A stretch of 64,000 bases of DNA from Corynebacterium poyangense (lineage in GTDB: Bacteria > Actinomycetota > Actinomycetes > Mycobacteriales > Mycobacteriaceae): NCBI RefSeq assembly GCF_014522205.1, contig NZ_CP046884.1, positions 1,488,001 through 1,552,000 of the forward strand, written 5' to 3'. The number at the start of each line of letters is the position of its first letter. The first letter of the stretch is position 1. The translations under genes and the position numbers were made by a program. This document shows, piece after piece, positions 55,447 through 64,000 of the stretch. The notes under the pieces are model-generated. The model saw only the letters and a program-made list of their open reading frames with translations. It had not been told where the DNA came from and searched no databases.

Positions 55447-56610
55447 CTAGTTTGTAACCTTGACTGACGGGCTCATTCCTTCTTGCTCGTCCCAGCCTTG
55501 TTCCTCTGCTATGCGCTGAGCTTCTTCGATGAGGGTTTCAACTATTTGCGATTCAGGGACTGTCTTAATGACCTCTCCCCTAACAAATATCTGACCCTTA
55601 CCGTTACCTGAAGCTACCCCAAGGTCTGCATCTCTTGCTTCTCCCGGACCGTTAACCACACACCCCATGACGGCAACTCGAAGGGGGAATTTCATCCCTT
55701 CTAGGCCCGCTGTTACTTCGTTGGCGAGGGTGTAGACATCAACCTGCGCACGTCCGCAGGAGGGGCAGGAAACAATTTCTAATTTTCGGGGGCGCAAATT
55801 CAATGATTGTAGAATTTGATCTCCCACTTTAATTTCTTCGACCGGATCAGCGGATAAAGATACTCGAATAGTGTCGCCAATACCCGAGCCCAGCAGCCAT
55901 CCAAAAGCAACAGAAGATTTAATGGTTCCCTGGAACGCCGGGCCAGCCTCGGTTACTCCAAGATGGAGGGGGTAGTCTGTTTTAGCTGCTAGTTGACGAT
56001 ACGCCTCTACCATAACCACGGGGTCGTTATGTTTTACCGAAATAGCAATATCCCCGTAGCCGCACTCCTCAAATAAGGATGCTTCCCACATCGCAGATTC
56101 AACTAAAGCTTCCGGAGTGGCTTTTCCGTATTTTTCCAAAAGTCGCTTATCGAGGGAACCAGCATTAACCCCGATCCTGATGGGAATACCGGCATCCCCC
56201 GCAGCCTGAGCTACCTCTTTGACTCGGCCATCAAACTCCCGAATATTGCCCGGGTTCACCCGAACAGCAGCACACCCCGCATCAATGGCGGCGAAAATAT
56301 ATTTCGGCTGAAAGTGAATATCAGCGATCACCGGGATCGGAGATTTTGCCGCAATAGCCGGCAAGGCTTCTGCATCTACCGTTTTCGGACAAGCCACTCG
56401 AACAATATCGCAACCAGCTGCAGTCAGCTGAGCAATCTGCTGCAAGGTGGCATTAATATCGTGGGTTTTGGTGGTGGTCATCGATTGCACAGAGATCGGA
56501 TAGTCCGAGCCAACCCCCACGTCCCCTACCATGAGCTGACGAGTTTTTCGACGTGGCGCCAACGTGGGGGGCGGGGTATCGGGAATACCAAGACCAATAG
56601 GTTGAGACAC
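55447..56610 (-). CDS. ispG: 4-hydroxy-3-methylbut-2-enyl diphosphate synthase
   Basis: 387 residues. The TIM-barrel part includes [30 protein letters not shown] and [15 protein letters not shown]; the reductase-like C-terminus carries the iron-sulfur ligands in [10 protein letters not shown] and [16 protein letters not shown]. It is the sixth MEP-pathway enzyme, converting methylerythritol cyclodiphosphate to HMBPP. GAGGAG lies 10 nt before the GTG. The order ispG-rip1-dxr is conserved in mycobacteria (Rv2868c-Rv2870c). Confidence 0.95.
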   Translation of the reverse strand: MSQPIGLGIPDTPPPTLAPRRKTRQLMVGDVGVGSDYPISVQSMTTTKTHDINATLQQIAQLTAAGCDIVRVACPKTVDAEALPAIAAKSPIPVIADIHFQPKYIFAAIDAGCAAVRVNPGNIREFDGRVKEVAQAAGDAGIPIRIGVNAGSLDKRLLEKYGKATPEALVESAMWEASLFEECGYGDIAISVKHNDPVVMVEAYRQLAAKTDYPLHLGVTEAGPAFQGTIKSSVAFGWLLGSGIGDTIRVSLSADPVEEIKVGDQILQSLNLRPRKLEIVSCPSCGRAQVDVYTLANEVTAGLEGMKFPLRVAVMGCVVNGPGEARDADLGVASGNGKGQIFVRGEVIKTVPESQIVETLIEEAQRIAEEQGWDEQEGMSPSVKVTN

Positions 56611-56691
56611 TATCGCTAATCTCCTCTGCGATTTTTCCTACCGTAGAACGGTTACCGACGAAGCTAAATTCTACACTCCACCATCAACGAG

Positions 56692-57936
56692 CTATTGATA
56701 TAACCGGATGGGGTTGACCACATCTGCCACCAGCACCAATGCGCCAAAAGCAACCAGGATGGCCGCAATTGTCATTGTCAAAGGCATCAATTTCGAGTAA
56801 TCTGCGGGCCCAGCAGCAGGAAGGCCACGGAGGCGTCGAACCCCATCTCTGATTTTCTCCCACAGCACCACAGCTATGTGCCCACCATCTAAAGGAGGCA
56901 GCGGGATGAGGTTAAATAACGCGAGGAAGAAGTTCAGGTTGGCGAGAAGAAGGAAGAACACATTCCAATAGTTGTGTTCTACGAGTTCTCCACCTACTCG
57001 AGAAGCTCCAACCACACTCATCGGGCTTTCTTTGTCTCGCTCCTTGCCTGTAATAGACATTGCCACACTCGGGATTTTTGCGGGCAGAGACATGAGGCCT
57101 TGAAAGCTAGCGGAGAACGTTTGCGCTGAGAGTTGAGCTGTCGCTGGAATTGCTTCGATGGGGCCGAATCGCCGCACCGCGTCAGGCGGGGCCCCAGCGT
57201 TTACCCCAATGGCGCCAGCGCGGAAAGAGTGTCCGTCGTGATCGAGGCGATTTACACTCGCCACAGTGATGGTGATTTCTTGAGGGTGCCCATCCCGTTC
57301 AATACCAAGTCGGATTTCTTGGCCAGGGCGCTCAAGTACCCAGTCACGAACTTGACTGAAACTCTGAACCACGTTGCCATCAATGCTTTTTATTCGATCC
57401 CCCGGCCGAAGACCGGCCTTCTCGGCAGGACCGGTTCCCGAACAAGCCTCCAGGTGCTGAGCATCACGCTGATTAGACACGCAGCTTAGTTCTCCCACCA
57501 CCGGCGACGGATCAGCATAAGGATTAGGGATCCCGGAACTCACCGCCACCCCATAGAGGATGATCATTCCCACAAGGATGTTCATAATCACCCCACCTAG
57601 GAGCACAATGATGCGCTGCCACCAGGGCTTATTAAACATTGCGTGAGGAACTTCCTCGGGGGTTAATTGCTCTTGAGCAGTCATTCCGGCAATGTCACAA
57701 AAGCCGCCGAGTGGGATTGCTTTAAGACCGTACTCGGTGTGACCTCGTCGAAAAGAAAAAACCCGTGGGCCAAAGCCGATGAAGTATCGTCGCACTCTCA
57801 TTCCGAAGATGCGGGCCGCCGTCATATGACCCCACTCGTGGAGGGCGATGGTTACGGCGATCCCCACGGCAAAAAGAAAAACACCTAGTAGATAAGCAGC
57901 CACCAGTAGATACTCCCGCACATTGGTTGACAACAA
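56692..57936 (-). CDS. rip1: Site-2 protease Rip1/RseP
   Basis: 414 residues. Zinc motif HEWGH lies in the first membrane helix, and the second metal-binding motif NLIPLPPLDGGH near residue 345; one PDZ domain (AGLRPGDRIKSIDGNVVQSFSQVRDWVLERPGQEIRL) lies between. M50 proteases cleave membrane anti-sigma factors and, in mycobacteria, PBP3 and others. The start is uncertain: TTG at 57936 has no ribosome binding site, and a GTG at 57921 would remove five residues. It lies between dxr and ispG. Confidence 0.9.
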   Translation of the reverse strand: MLSTNVREYLLVAAYLLGVFLFAVGIAVTIALHEWGHMTAARIFGMRVRRYFIGFGPRVFSFRRGHTEYGLKAIPLGGFCDIAGMTAQEQLTPEEVPHAMFNKPWWQRIIVLLGGVIMNILVGMIILYGVAVSSGIPNPYADPSPVVGELSCVSNQRDAQHLEACSGTGPAEKAGLRPGDRIKSIDGNVVQSFSQVRDWVLERPGQEIRLGIERDGHPQEITITVASVNRLDHDGHSFRAGAIGVNAGAPPDAVRRFGPIEAIPATAQLSAQTFSASFQGLMSLPAKIPSVAMSITGKERDKESPMSVVGASRVGGELVEHNYWNVFFLLLANLNFFLALFNLIPLPPLDGGHIAVVLWEKIRDGVRRLRGLPAAGPADYSKLMPLTMTIAAILVAFGALVLVADVVNPIRLYQ

Positions 57937-57983
57937 TAGTTTCGACGCAGATCTCTCAACACCTGGCTCCTCAGAGCCGAGGA

Positions 57984-59180
57984 TTAACGTTGAGTGATAC
58001 GTTGCTGGGCCTGGGCCCGCGCCTGGGCTTCCGCAGATAGCACTTCCTGCAAGTCAGGGATTGCCGCCTCGACGTTCCCCTTCGCACCAAGGGTGGAATG
58101 AGTCAGCTCAGCGCAGACCTCGCTGACAATATCAACAATTTCTGGGAATTTGATTTGGTTATTCAAAAAAGCAGCTGCGGCTTCCTCGTTGGCCGCATTA
58201 TAAATCGCGGGCATCACACCCCCATGTCGAGCAACTGATCTCGCTAACTCCACTGCCGGGAAGGCGTCATTATCTACTGGTTCAAAAGTCCACGTATGGG
58301 AGTCAAAAAAATCTAGGGCGGGTTGGGCCTCAGGGACACGATTCGGCCATAGCAGGGCATGGGCAATGGGCATTTTCATCGACGGTGGTGAAGCCTGGGC
58401 AATGGTGGCCCCGTCGTGAAAAGTCACCATGGAGTGGATGACGGACTGCGGATGTACCGTGACATCGATAATGTCAGGGTCGATATCAAAAAGCAGCGTC
58501 GCTTCAATGAGCTCAAGCCCTTTATTCACTAATGTCGCCGAGTTTAGGGTATTCATTTGCCCCATTGACCAGGTAGGGTGGGCTGCCGCTTGGGTGGGGG
58601 TTACCGGCCACATGCGCTCTCGGGACCACCCGCGGAAGGGGCCGCCCGAAGCGGTAAGAACAAATCGTTTCACCTCGTTTGTCCGGCCAGCGCGAAGACA
58701 CTGCGCCATGGCCGAATGCTCCGAATCTACTGGGATTAGTTGACCTTCTCGAGCTTTCGACGTCACTAGCCGGCCACCAGCAACGAGAGATTCCTTATTG
58801 GCTAAAGCTAACCGAGCCCCGGTATCAAGTACCGCTAAGGTAGCCGCCAAACCCATGGATCCCACCAAGGCGTTGAGGACTGTGTCTGGGCTCGACGGCA
58901 ATTCAGCGGAGCGTCGGACTAATTGCTCTGCAGCATCATCACCACTGATTACTTCGGCACCGAGAGCTGCCGAGACGGTCGACGCGGCCTGGGGGTCGGC
59001 CACCGCTACCTGGTGTGCGCTTAGTCCCCAATGCCGAGCTTGGTCAATGATGAGCTGTGGCTGAGAACCGTGGGCCGCAATCCCGATAAGCTCAAAAAGA
59101 TCTGGGTGAGCTGCCATAACTTCTAAAGCCTGGGTGCCGATTGAGCCGGTGGAGCCGAGGATCAAGATGCGCTGAATCAT
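57984..59180 (-). CDS. dxr: 1-deoxy-D-xylulose-5-phosphate reductoisomerase
   Basis: 398 residues. The NADPH-binding [16 protein letters not shown] starts the protein; [28 protein letters not shown] (metal-binding Asp/Glu), [13 protein letters not shown], and the C-terminal ATWNMG-like [32 protein letters not shown] are family blocks. It is the second MEP-pathway enzyme and the target of fosmidomycin. The ATG is preceded by AGGAG only 1 nt away, so a leaderless or atypical start is possible. Divergent from the DUF2631 gene across 154 nt. Confidence 0.95.
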   Translation of the reverse strand: MIQRILILGSTGSIGTQALEVMAAHPDLFELIGIAAHGSQPQLIIDQARHWGLSAHQVAVADPQAASTVSAALGAEVISGDDAAEQLVRRSAELPSSPDTVLNALVGSMGLAATLAVLDTGARLALANKESLVAGGRLVTSKAREGQLIPVDSEHSAMAQCLRAGRTNEVKRFVLTASGGPFRGWSRERMWPVTPTQAAAHPTWSMGQMNTLNSATLVNKGLELIEATLLFDIDPDIIDVTVHPQSVIHSMVTFHDGATIAQASPPSMKMPIAHALLWPNRVPEAQPALDFFDSHTWTFEPVDNDAFPAVELARSVARHGGVMPAIYNAANEEAAAAFLNNQIKFPEIVDIVSEVCAELTHSTLGAKGNVEAAIPDLQEVLSAEAQARAQAQQRITQR

Positions 59181-59334
59181 TCTCCTATCTTGGCATCACG
59201 CTCGCAAGGACATGTAGCTACCCCCAGACACCCCGCATTCGGGTAAACCAAAAGGATGGCAAAGCAGGGAATCTGAGGAAAACATGTGTAAGATAAGGAG
59301 GACAAGAATTAGGTAGCTACATAAGGAGAGCGCT

Positions 59335-59814
59335 GTGGCTGTTTCCCATGAAATCAAGCCGGAAATTTACAATGGGGTGTCTACTCTCGATGAACCTTCC
59401 GCCGCTTGGGGATGGCACGGGCTAAGCCGTACCGCAGTTCAAATTTCAGGATGGATCTCTGTCCTTATTCTCTTGGGTTATCACTTCGGTAACCACCGCG
59501 GCCATGTGGAAACCATCTGGCTTTTGGTGATCGCCGCAGTTATTGCCCTTGGCTTGCTGATTCACCTCTTCCAACCGCAAGGTCACCAAGTTCGTACCCT
59601 TACCGCCCGCAATAAGCCGGTGGGGCACCGCGAGCCGGAATGGGCATATCTGCAGGCAACTCTGCAAGGGCCATATGCTGAACTGAGTGATTCTCAGCTT
59701 CGCTCCTTAAATATTGATCCTGCTCGGGTCCAACACCTTCGCGCTATCGATCACAACTCTGCTCAGGCTCCTCGCACTGGTGCACACGCTCTCCGCACCC
59801 CGGAAGAAGCCTAA
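59335..59814 (+). CDS. DUF2631 membrane protein
   Basis: 159 residues. N-terminus HEIKPEIYNGVSTLDEPSAAWGWHGLSRTAVQISGW is the conserved DUF2631 block, followed by two membrane helices (about 37-52 and 62-79) and a hydrophilic C-terminus unique to this lineage. Function is unknown; the family is found in actinobacteria. AAGGAG lies 6 nt before the GTG. A second AAGGAG farther upstream is not linked to a start. A large terminator follows. Confidence 0.75.
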   Translation: MAVSHEIKPEIYNGVSTLDEPSAAWGWHGLSRTAVQISGWISVLILLGYHFGNHRGHVETIWLLVIAAVIALGLLIHLFQPQGHQVRTLTARNKPVGHREPEWAYLQATLQGPYAELSDSQLRSLNIDPARVQHLRAIDHNSAQAPRTGAHALRTPEEA

Positions 59815-59863
59815 TAAATCTTTTCTCCGTAGAGTTTCACGGAAAAAGCAATAACACTGCTGC

Positions 59864-59924
59864 CCCGCTGATACCGGATCTCTTCCTCGTTAGAAGAAGA
59901 TCCTGGCAATCAGCGGGATTTTCT
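59864..59924 (+). terminator. Terminator of the DUF2631 gene
   Basis: CCCGCTGAT pairs with ATCAGCGGG, and inside it GGATC and TTC pair with GAA and GATCC, making a long two-part stem followed by ATTTTC. It sits between the convergent DUF2631 gene and the ABC permease gene. Confidence 0.8.
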
Positions 59925-61629
59925 ATGTTAACCAAACTCGTACTTTTTGGAATATCGTGGCCTGGTCACACTCCCATTTCTTCACTGCCTGATGGAGGGC
60001 CAGCAGATACAGTCCGACGGGAATCAAAATGCTAACAAGCACTCCTAGGACATCAAGCCACAGCTGTCCCGAGTTGGACCCGATATAGGAAAGGATTATT
60101 CCTGGCACCACGGGGATCCAGCCGAAGAGGAGCACACCAAAACTAGCTACCATTGCTGCTGCACGATAACCACTTCGTTCAGCGTAGGGAGAGGTTCCCG
60201 GTTGAGAAACTGCATATGCATTGAACTCTGAGAGCACCAGCCCCAGAGCAGAGACCACAATAATGATGCCTACGCTAAAAAACGCCGCGTGAAGAATGAT
60301 ATTCCCGATCTCCGTGACACTGTTTCCCTTGAGGGACAAACTAACCACCATCGCTACTAGCGTAATAATCACGCTATAGCCCGCTACGGCGAATCCTAGA
60401 AGATTGCGCCCCACTAAGAGCGAGCGAGATTTAATGCCGCTAAGGATGTGGAGACCCACCCCGGGACCGTCATAGCCGTGGTCGTTAATAGAAATCACTG
60501 AACCGAGCACTGCCACCATTAAGGGCGGAAAATACCCATAGGAATGAGAGCCATTGAGGTAGCTCTGCATGGTCAAGAATATTCCTAGAATCGGAATGGT
60601 ATAGAGCGTCACAGAAACCCGGCTATCACGAGGCATATAGCGCACCGCGCGGGAAAATACAACGGACATGGGAGACCACGGCAAACCTGGAAGAAGTAAC
60701 TTCTTTGGCTGCATTAACTCGGTAGCATAACGGGCTTTCTTGGTGCGGGAGTGAGAGCCAGCATAAGCACTTGGGTTTTTTACCTCGTTATCGATGAGGC
60801 GATAGCTCAACCAGAAAACCGCACCGATGGTGGCAAGGCTTATGAGGGAGGTTGCCACTACACCTAACCAATTCCCAGCAAGAGATTGAACGATGATGCC
60901 GGCCGGGGCGGCTAAGGGAGTCCACTGGAGAATGTTCCCGATTGCAGAGTAGTTTTCTGTTAAATCAGGAGAGTGAAAAAGAAGGTTTACCGCGATGATG
61001 AAAATAAAGAATAGTAATCCCCCTATTTTTCCTAGTTTCTCTTTGAAACTGCGATCGCGGTGACTAAAAAGAAGGGTTAAAAATGTTGCACCAGCTGAGG
61101 TGAGGATTATTGATAGCAATGACCCCAGTATGAGCAGTAGTAAAGAAATCACACCTAAGTGAGGTACCGAAACAGCGATGATAATGGCACTTATTATAGT
61201 GCATAAGATTATCAAGATGCTGCGTTGTCGATAGAGAGAACCGATAAAAATAGATGCGAAGTATTCTTTGGCGCTGATATTGTAGGTGGGGAGCAAAGCC
61301 GGGGGGATGGGAAAATCCATCATGGGGAAGAAGAGAGCCCAAAATATTAATAATAGTGTTCCCATACCGAAAACTGCGGCTATGAGGGGAAATGAATTAG
61401 AGTGAGCTAACTCTTCATTAAGAAATATCCCTATCCCTACTAAACTTAGAGTTACATATATCCAAATTAATATCGAGAGAACAAGGACAGACTTATTCTC
61501 TTTAACTTGTCTCCTGGTTAATAATGAGCTCAAGTTGATCAAGGTCCGCCACCGTGGTTGAGCGGCGGGAAAAGCATTGCGGATTCGATCTTTGGTGCTG
61601 ACCTCAGCGGGGGAGTTAATTTTCTTCAT
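59923..61629 (-). CDS. ABC-2-type exporter permease
   Basis: 568 residues with about twelve membrane helices in a tandem arrangement and no nucleotide-binding domain. Residues 1-35 are cytoplasmic and basic. No signature for a specific substrate could be recognised; paralogous two-half permeases of this size occur with single ATPases in Gram-positive bacteria. Codon choice and base composition look somewhat more AT-rich (long runs such as SLLTRRQVKENKSVLVLSILIWIYVTL) than neighbours. It overlaps the upstream ATPase gene by 14 bp, so the pair is translationally coupled. Cargo unknown. Confidence 0.75.
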   Translation of the reverse strand: MKKINSPAEVSTKDRIRNAFPAAQPRWRTLINLSSLLTRRQVKENKSVLVLSILIWIYVTLSLVGIGIFLNEELAHSNSFPLIAAVFGMGTLLLIFWALFFPMMDFPIPPALLPTYNISAKEYFASIFIGSLYRQRSILIILCTIISAIIIAVSVPHLGVISLLLLILGSLLSIILTSAGATFLTLLFSHRDRSFKEKLGKIGGLLFFIFIIAVNLLFHSPDLTENYSAIGNILQWTPLAAPAGIIVQSLAGNWLGVVATSLISLATIGAVFWLSYRLIDNEVKNPSAYAGSHSRTKKARYATELMQPKKLLLPGLPWSPMSVVFSRAVRYMPRDSRVSVTLYTIPILGIFLTMQSYLNGSHSYGYFPPLMVAVLGSVISINDHGYDGPGVGLHILSGIKSRSLLVGRNLLGFAVAGYSVIITLVAMVVSLSLKGNSVTEIGNIILHAAFFSVGIIIVVSALGLVLSEFNAYAVSQPGTSPYAERSGYRAAAMVASFGVLLFGWIPVVPGIILSYIGSNSGQLWLDVLGVLVSILIPVGLYLLALHQAVKKWECDQATIFQKVRVWLT

Positions 61630-62413
61630 TTTGCGGTCCCCCTAACCAAGCCAAAGAACCTTCATCTAGCTCTGCCCCACCAACAAGTTCCACAAACACT
61701 TCGGACAGACTACGGTTGCCGCGGATTTCCGAAACTTTAGCGCTGTGCAGGACTCGACCCTGGTTGATAATGGTGACATGGTCACACAGTCCTTCCACCA
61801 GCTCCATAACATGAGAACTTAAGACAACCGTTCCACCATGATGGACATAAGATTTCAAAATGTCTTGAATCAATCGAGCTGACACCGGATCAACTGATTC
61901 TAACGGCTCATCAAGAATCAACACTTCCGGGTTATGCAGCATGGCTACTGCTAACAGAATCTTTTTTGTCATGCCTGCGGAATAATCAACGACACGCGTA
62001 TCCGCAGCTTCCGCTAACCCCAACGTCTCTAATAACTCTGAGCCTCGCTGCGCAATGACATCTGGCTCCATGCCCCGCAATCCACCCGCATAAGCCAATA
62101 ATTCCGGTCCGGATAATCGTTCAAAATAAGGATTATTATCCGCGAGTAAACCCATCTGCTTTTTCACCTTTTCAGGTTCAAGCCAAGTGTTATACCCCGC
62201 TATATAGGCCTCACCAGAATCAGGTTTCAGCAAACCAGTCGCAAGCGAAATAGTGGTAGTTTTTCCAGCGCCATTTGGTCCAACAATTCCGCATAAACAA
62301 CCACGCGGAATATCTAAGCTAAGATTATCTACTGCTATTTTGTCGCCGAATCTTTTATTGAGACCTCGAAGTGCTATTGCTGCATTTCGCGGATTAGGGT
62401 CAAGACTCATCAT
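61616..62413 (-). CDS. ABC transporter ATPase of an exporter pair
   Basis: 265 residues from the ATG at 62413 (AGGG 3 nt upstream; the next ATG codon at 62410 is equally possible). Walker A GPNGAGKTT near residue 45, signature YSAGMTKKI, Walker B VLILDEPLESVD, and switch His in VVLSSHVMELVE. The layout matches CcmA/YhaQ-type exporter ATPases. It works with the downstream permease. The start lies 37 bp after the rlmN stop, so it may share the rlmN transcript. Confidence 0.88.
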   Translation of the reverse strand: MMSLDPNPRNAAIALRGLNKRFGDKIAVDNLSLDIPRGCLCGIVGPNGAGKTTTISLATGLLKPDSGEAYIAGYNTWLEPEKVKKQMGLLADNNPYFERLSGPELLAYAGGLRGMEPDVIAQRGSELLETLGLAEAADTRVVDYSAGMTKKILLAVAMLHNPEVLILDEPLESVDPVSARLIQDILKSYVHHGGTVVLSSHVMELVEGLCDHVTIINQGRVLHSAKVSEIRGNRSLSEVFVELVGGAELDEGSLAWLGGPQNEEN

Positions 62414-62450
62414 GAGCCCTATACTAACAAAGGTTAAGGAAAACCCGTGG

Positions 62451-63551
62451 TTATTGTCGATCTTCGGCAGCCAACTGTCCACAGGCAGCCGCTATTTCTT
62501 GACCGCGAGTATCCCTCACGGTACACGGCACCCCCTGCGCGATGATGCGTCGAACAAATTCATCTTGACGAGCTTTGGGCGAGGCATCCCAGGGGGATCC
62601 AGGGGTCGGGTTAAGTGGAATCAGATTGACGTGAACCAGTGGCCCCAACGCCCGATGCAATTTCTTAGCCAGGAGGTCTGCTCTCCATGGTTGATCATTG
62701 ATGTCACGAATCAGCGCATATTCAATAGAGATCCGACGCCCAGAGCGGTCGGCATAATATCGTGCCGCCTCTAAAACTTCGCTGACTGGCCAACGATTAT
62801 TGACTGGGACAAGAGTGTCTCGAAGTTCATCATCAGGTGTGTGCAATGAAATAGCGAGCGTAACCGAGAGATCTTCATCAGCAAATTTTCGTATTGTTGG
62901 AGCTAATCCCACCGTGGAAACAGTGATATTTCTTTGCGATAAGCCGAATCCTGATGGAGCTGGACTGGTGATTTGACGCACCGCAGAAAGGACTCGTTTG
63001 TAATTAGCCAGTGGCTCTCCCATTCCCATGAACACCACATTGCTTAATCTGCCACCTTCAGCATTCATGGTGGCAGCGGCAGCTCGCACTTGATCGACAA
63101 TTTCTGCAGTCGAGAGGTTTCGATCCAAACCACCTTGACCGGTGGCGCAAAATGGGCACGCCATCCCACACCCTGCTTGTGAAGAAATGCATAGGGTGGC
63201 TCGATCTGGATAGCGCATCAAGACGGATTCAAGGAGAGTACCGTCGTGCAATCGCCAGAGGGTTTTCCGGGTCTCCCCGTTATCCGTTTCAATTCTCCTC
63301 ACCTCTTCCATGAGGGTGGGGAAAAGGGCATCCTTGATCTTTGGGCGCAGATCAGCCGGCAAATCAGTCATGCTGTGTGGATCCGCTTCGCAGCGTCCAT
63401 AATAATGCCGCGCTAATTGGTCCACCCGAAACTTGGGGACGCCGAGGTCCGCGAGCACGGCTATGCGCTGTTCTCGATCAAGATCTGCAAAATGCTTCGG
63501 AGGTAGCCCGCGCTTGGGTGCGGAGAATTGTAACGCCACTGGTTTTGCCAT
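62451..63551 (-). CDS. rlmN: Dual-specificity RNA methyltransferase RlmN
   Basis: 366 residues of the radical-SAM superfamily. The iron-sulfur Cys triad is C128, C132 and C135 in [17 protein letters not shown] follows, and the C-terminal AAACGQL supplies the catalytic Cys. It methylates A2503 of 23S rRNA and A37 of some tRNAs. The ATG is preceded by TGATAGCTACATC without an evident ribosome binding site. Divergent from the LapA-domain gene. Confidence 0.95.
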   Translation of the reverse strand: MAKPVALQFSAPKRGLPPKHFADLDREQRIAVLADLGVPKFRVDQLARHYYGRCEADPHSMTDLPADLRPKIKDALFPTLMEEVRRIETDNGETRKTLWRLHDGTLLESVLMRYPDRATLCISSQAGCGMACPFCATGQGGLDRNLSTAEIVDQVRAAAATMNAEGGRLSNVVFMGMGEPLANYKRVLSAVRQITSPAPSGFGLSQRNITVSTVGLAPTIRKFADEDLSVTLAISLHTPDDELRDTLVPVNNRWPVSEVLEAARYYADRSGRRISIEYALIRDINDQPWRADLLAKKLHRALGPLVHVNLIPLNPTPGSPWDASPKARQDEFVRRIIAQGVPCTVRDTRGQEIAAACGQLAAEDRQ

Positions 63552-63614
63552 GATGTAGCTATCATTGCACGGTCGAAGAGATGGGGCAAAACCACGTCAA
63601 AACCTTAGAGTGCG

Positions 63615-63620
63615 TACATT
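63615..63620 (+). promoter_or_regulatory. -10 box TACATT of the LapA-domain gene
   Basis: TACATT ends 7 nt before the ATG at 63628; the spacer TGACAGT is not a ribosome binding site. Confidence 0.45.
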
Positions 63621-63627
63621 TGACAGT

Positions 63628-64000
63628 ATGACGCAATCCTCACCTTCTCACTCGCCCCAGTCTGATCCGCACACGAGAACGGACACCTCTGACTCTTCTG
63701 CCTCATCGCCTACCCCATCCACTGATGACGCTGTCATAACTCCCCCACCGTCGCCGCGTCGAGTCCAAGGCTCCCTGGCCGGCAGTACCTGGGTGGGACT
63801 GATTATCGGGGCACTGTTGCTTATTTTGCTCATTGTTTTCATCGTGCAGAATCAGCAACCTGCAACAGTAACTCTCCTTGCTTGGGATTTCACCCTCTCT
63901 GCTGGCCTCATCTATCTGCTATTTGCGATTTTTGGCGCCTTAATCATGGCTCTCGTAGGTGGTGTCCGGATGATCCAACTGCGCCGCCAAGTGCGACAAT
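63628..64000 (+). CDS. LapA-domain (DUF1049) membrane protein, 3' truncated
   Basis: The reading frame runs from ATG 63628 to the window end (124 codons visible). A 45-residue Ser/Thr/Pro/Asp-rich N-terminus (MTQSSPSHSPQSDPHTRTD) precedes two membrane helices: about 55-75 (VGLIIGALLLILLIVFIVQN) and 90-112 (LIYLLFAIFGALIMALVGG), then RMIQLRRQVRQ. This is the LapA lipopolysaccharide-assembly-type domain seen as small membrane proteins in many bacteria; in organisms without LPS its role is unknown. The C-terminus lies outside the window. Confidence 0.75.
   Translation, partial: MTQSSPSHSPQSDPHTRTDTSDSSASSPTPSTDDAVITPPPSPRRVQGSLAGSTWVGLIIGALLLILLIVFIVQNQQPATVTLLAWDFTLSAGLIYLLFAIFGALIMALVGGVRMIQLRRQVRQ

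Overview
The window is a chromosomal core segment of a Corynebacterium-type actinobacterium. Supporting markers are mycothione reductase, a Rip1-type site-2 protease, ClgR, an actinobacterial IF-2 with a Pro/Gly/Arg-rich N-terminus, MMPL and PptT/PptH-type proteins. The gene order also follows long-range order known from C. glutamicum and M. tuberculosis: pspA-clgR-cinA-pgsA, ftsK-rnj-dapA-thyX-dapB, pnp-rpsO-ribF/truB-pptT-pptH-dinF-nrnA-rbfA-infB-ylxR-nusA-rimP, proS, mqo, mtr, map, pbp, ispG-rip1-dxr. The species cannot be fixed from sequence reading alone. No rRNA, tRNA, CRISPR array, prophage or insertion sequence was seen, and no gene-free stretch exceeds 300 bases.

Layout. 1-1.85 kb: bioYMN biotin ECF transporter (bioY cut by the window edge). 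1.86-4.3 kb: pgsA-cinA-clgR-pspA, for lipid synthesis and envelope/proteolysis stress. 4.3-9.6 kb: a YciI protein, a TerC metal exporter behind a manganese (yybP-ykoY) riboswitch, ftsK and a DinB-like protein. 9.7-14.1 kb: rnj, dapA, a degenerate thyX-like gene and dapB. 14.2-19.7 kb: a galactose block (galM; sodium/solute symporter, small membrane protein, galT, galK). 19.7-25.7 kb: an oligopeptide ABC transporter on the plus strand whose first permease gene is frameshifted. 25.8-41 kb: the RNA/translation block (pnp, rpsO, a nucleoside hydrolase, ribF, truB, pptT-pptH, dinF, nrnA, rbfA, infB, ylxR, nusA, rimP). 41-52.7 kb: a lipoprotein, an MMPL transporter, proS, yaaA, selO, mqo, an alpha/beta hydrolase, mtr and a small membrane protein. 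52.7-64 kb: map, a PBP lipoprotein, ispG, rip1, dxr, a DUF2631 protein, an ABC-2 exporter pair, rlmN and the start of a LapA-domain gene.

Functional themes. The gal block supplies import, mutarotation, phosphorylation and uridylyl transfer of galactose. It sits back-to-back with the opp operon across a shared control region with a 12-bp palindrome between the two promoters. DapA and DapB feed lysine and peptidoglycan synthesis. IspG and Dxr belong to the MEP isoprenoid pathway. NusA, IF-2, RimP, RbfA, YlxR and S15 serve ribosome and transcription functions.

Most notable observations: (1) a thyX-like gene in the conserved dapB-thyX-dapA position that has lost the flavin/dUMP signature residues; (2) a TerC riboswitch whose 3' strand is perfectly complementary to the ribosome binding site and inside which a naive start codon would fall; (3) an oppB frameshift at a run of seven C; (4) a repeated TANNNT box 6-8 nt before the start codon, with no usable ribosome binding site, in front of about fourteen genes, suggesting widespread leaderless transcription; (5) several perfect palindromes in control regions that no annotated element explains.
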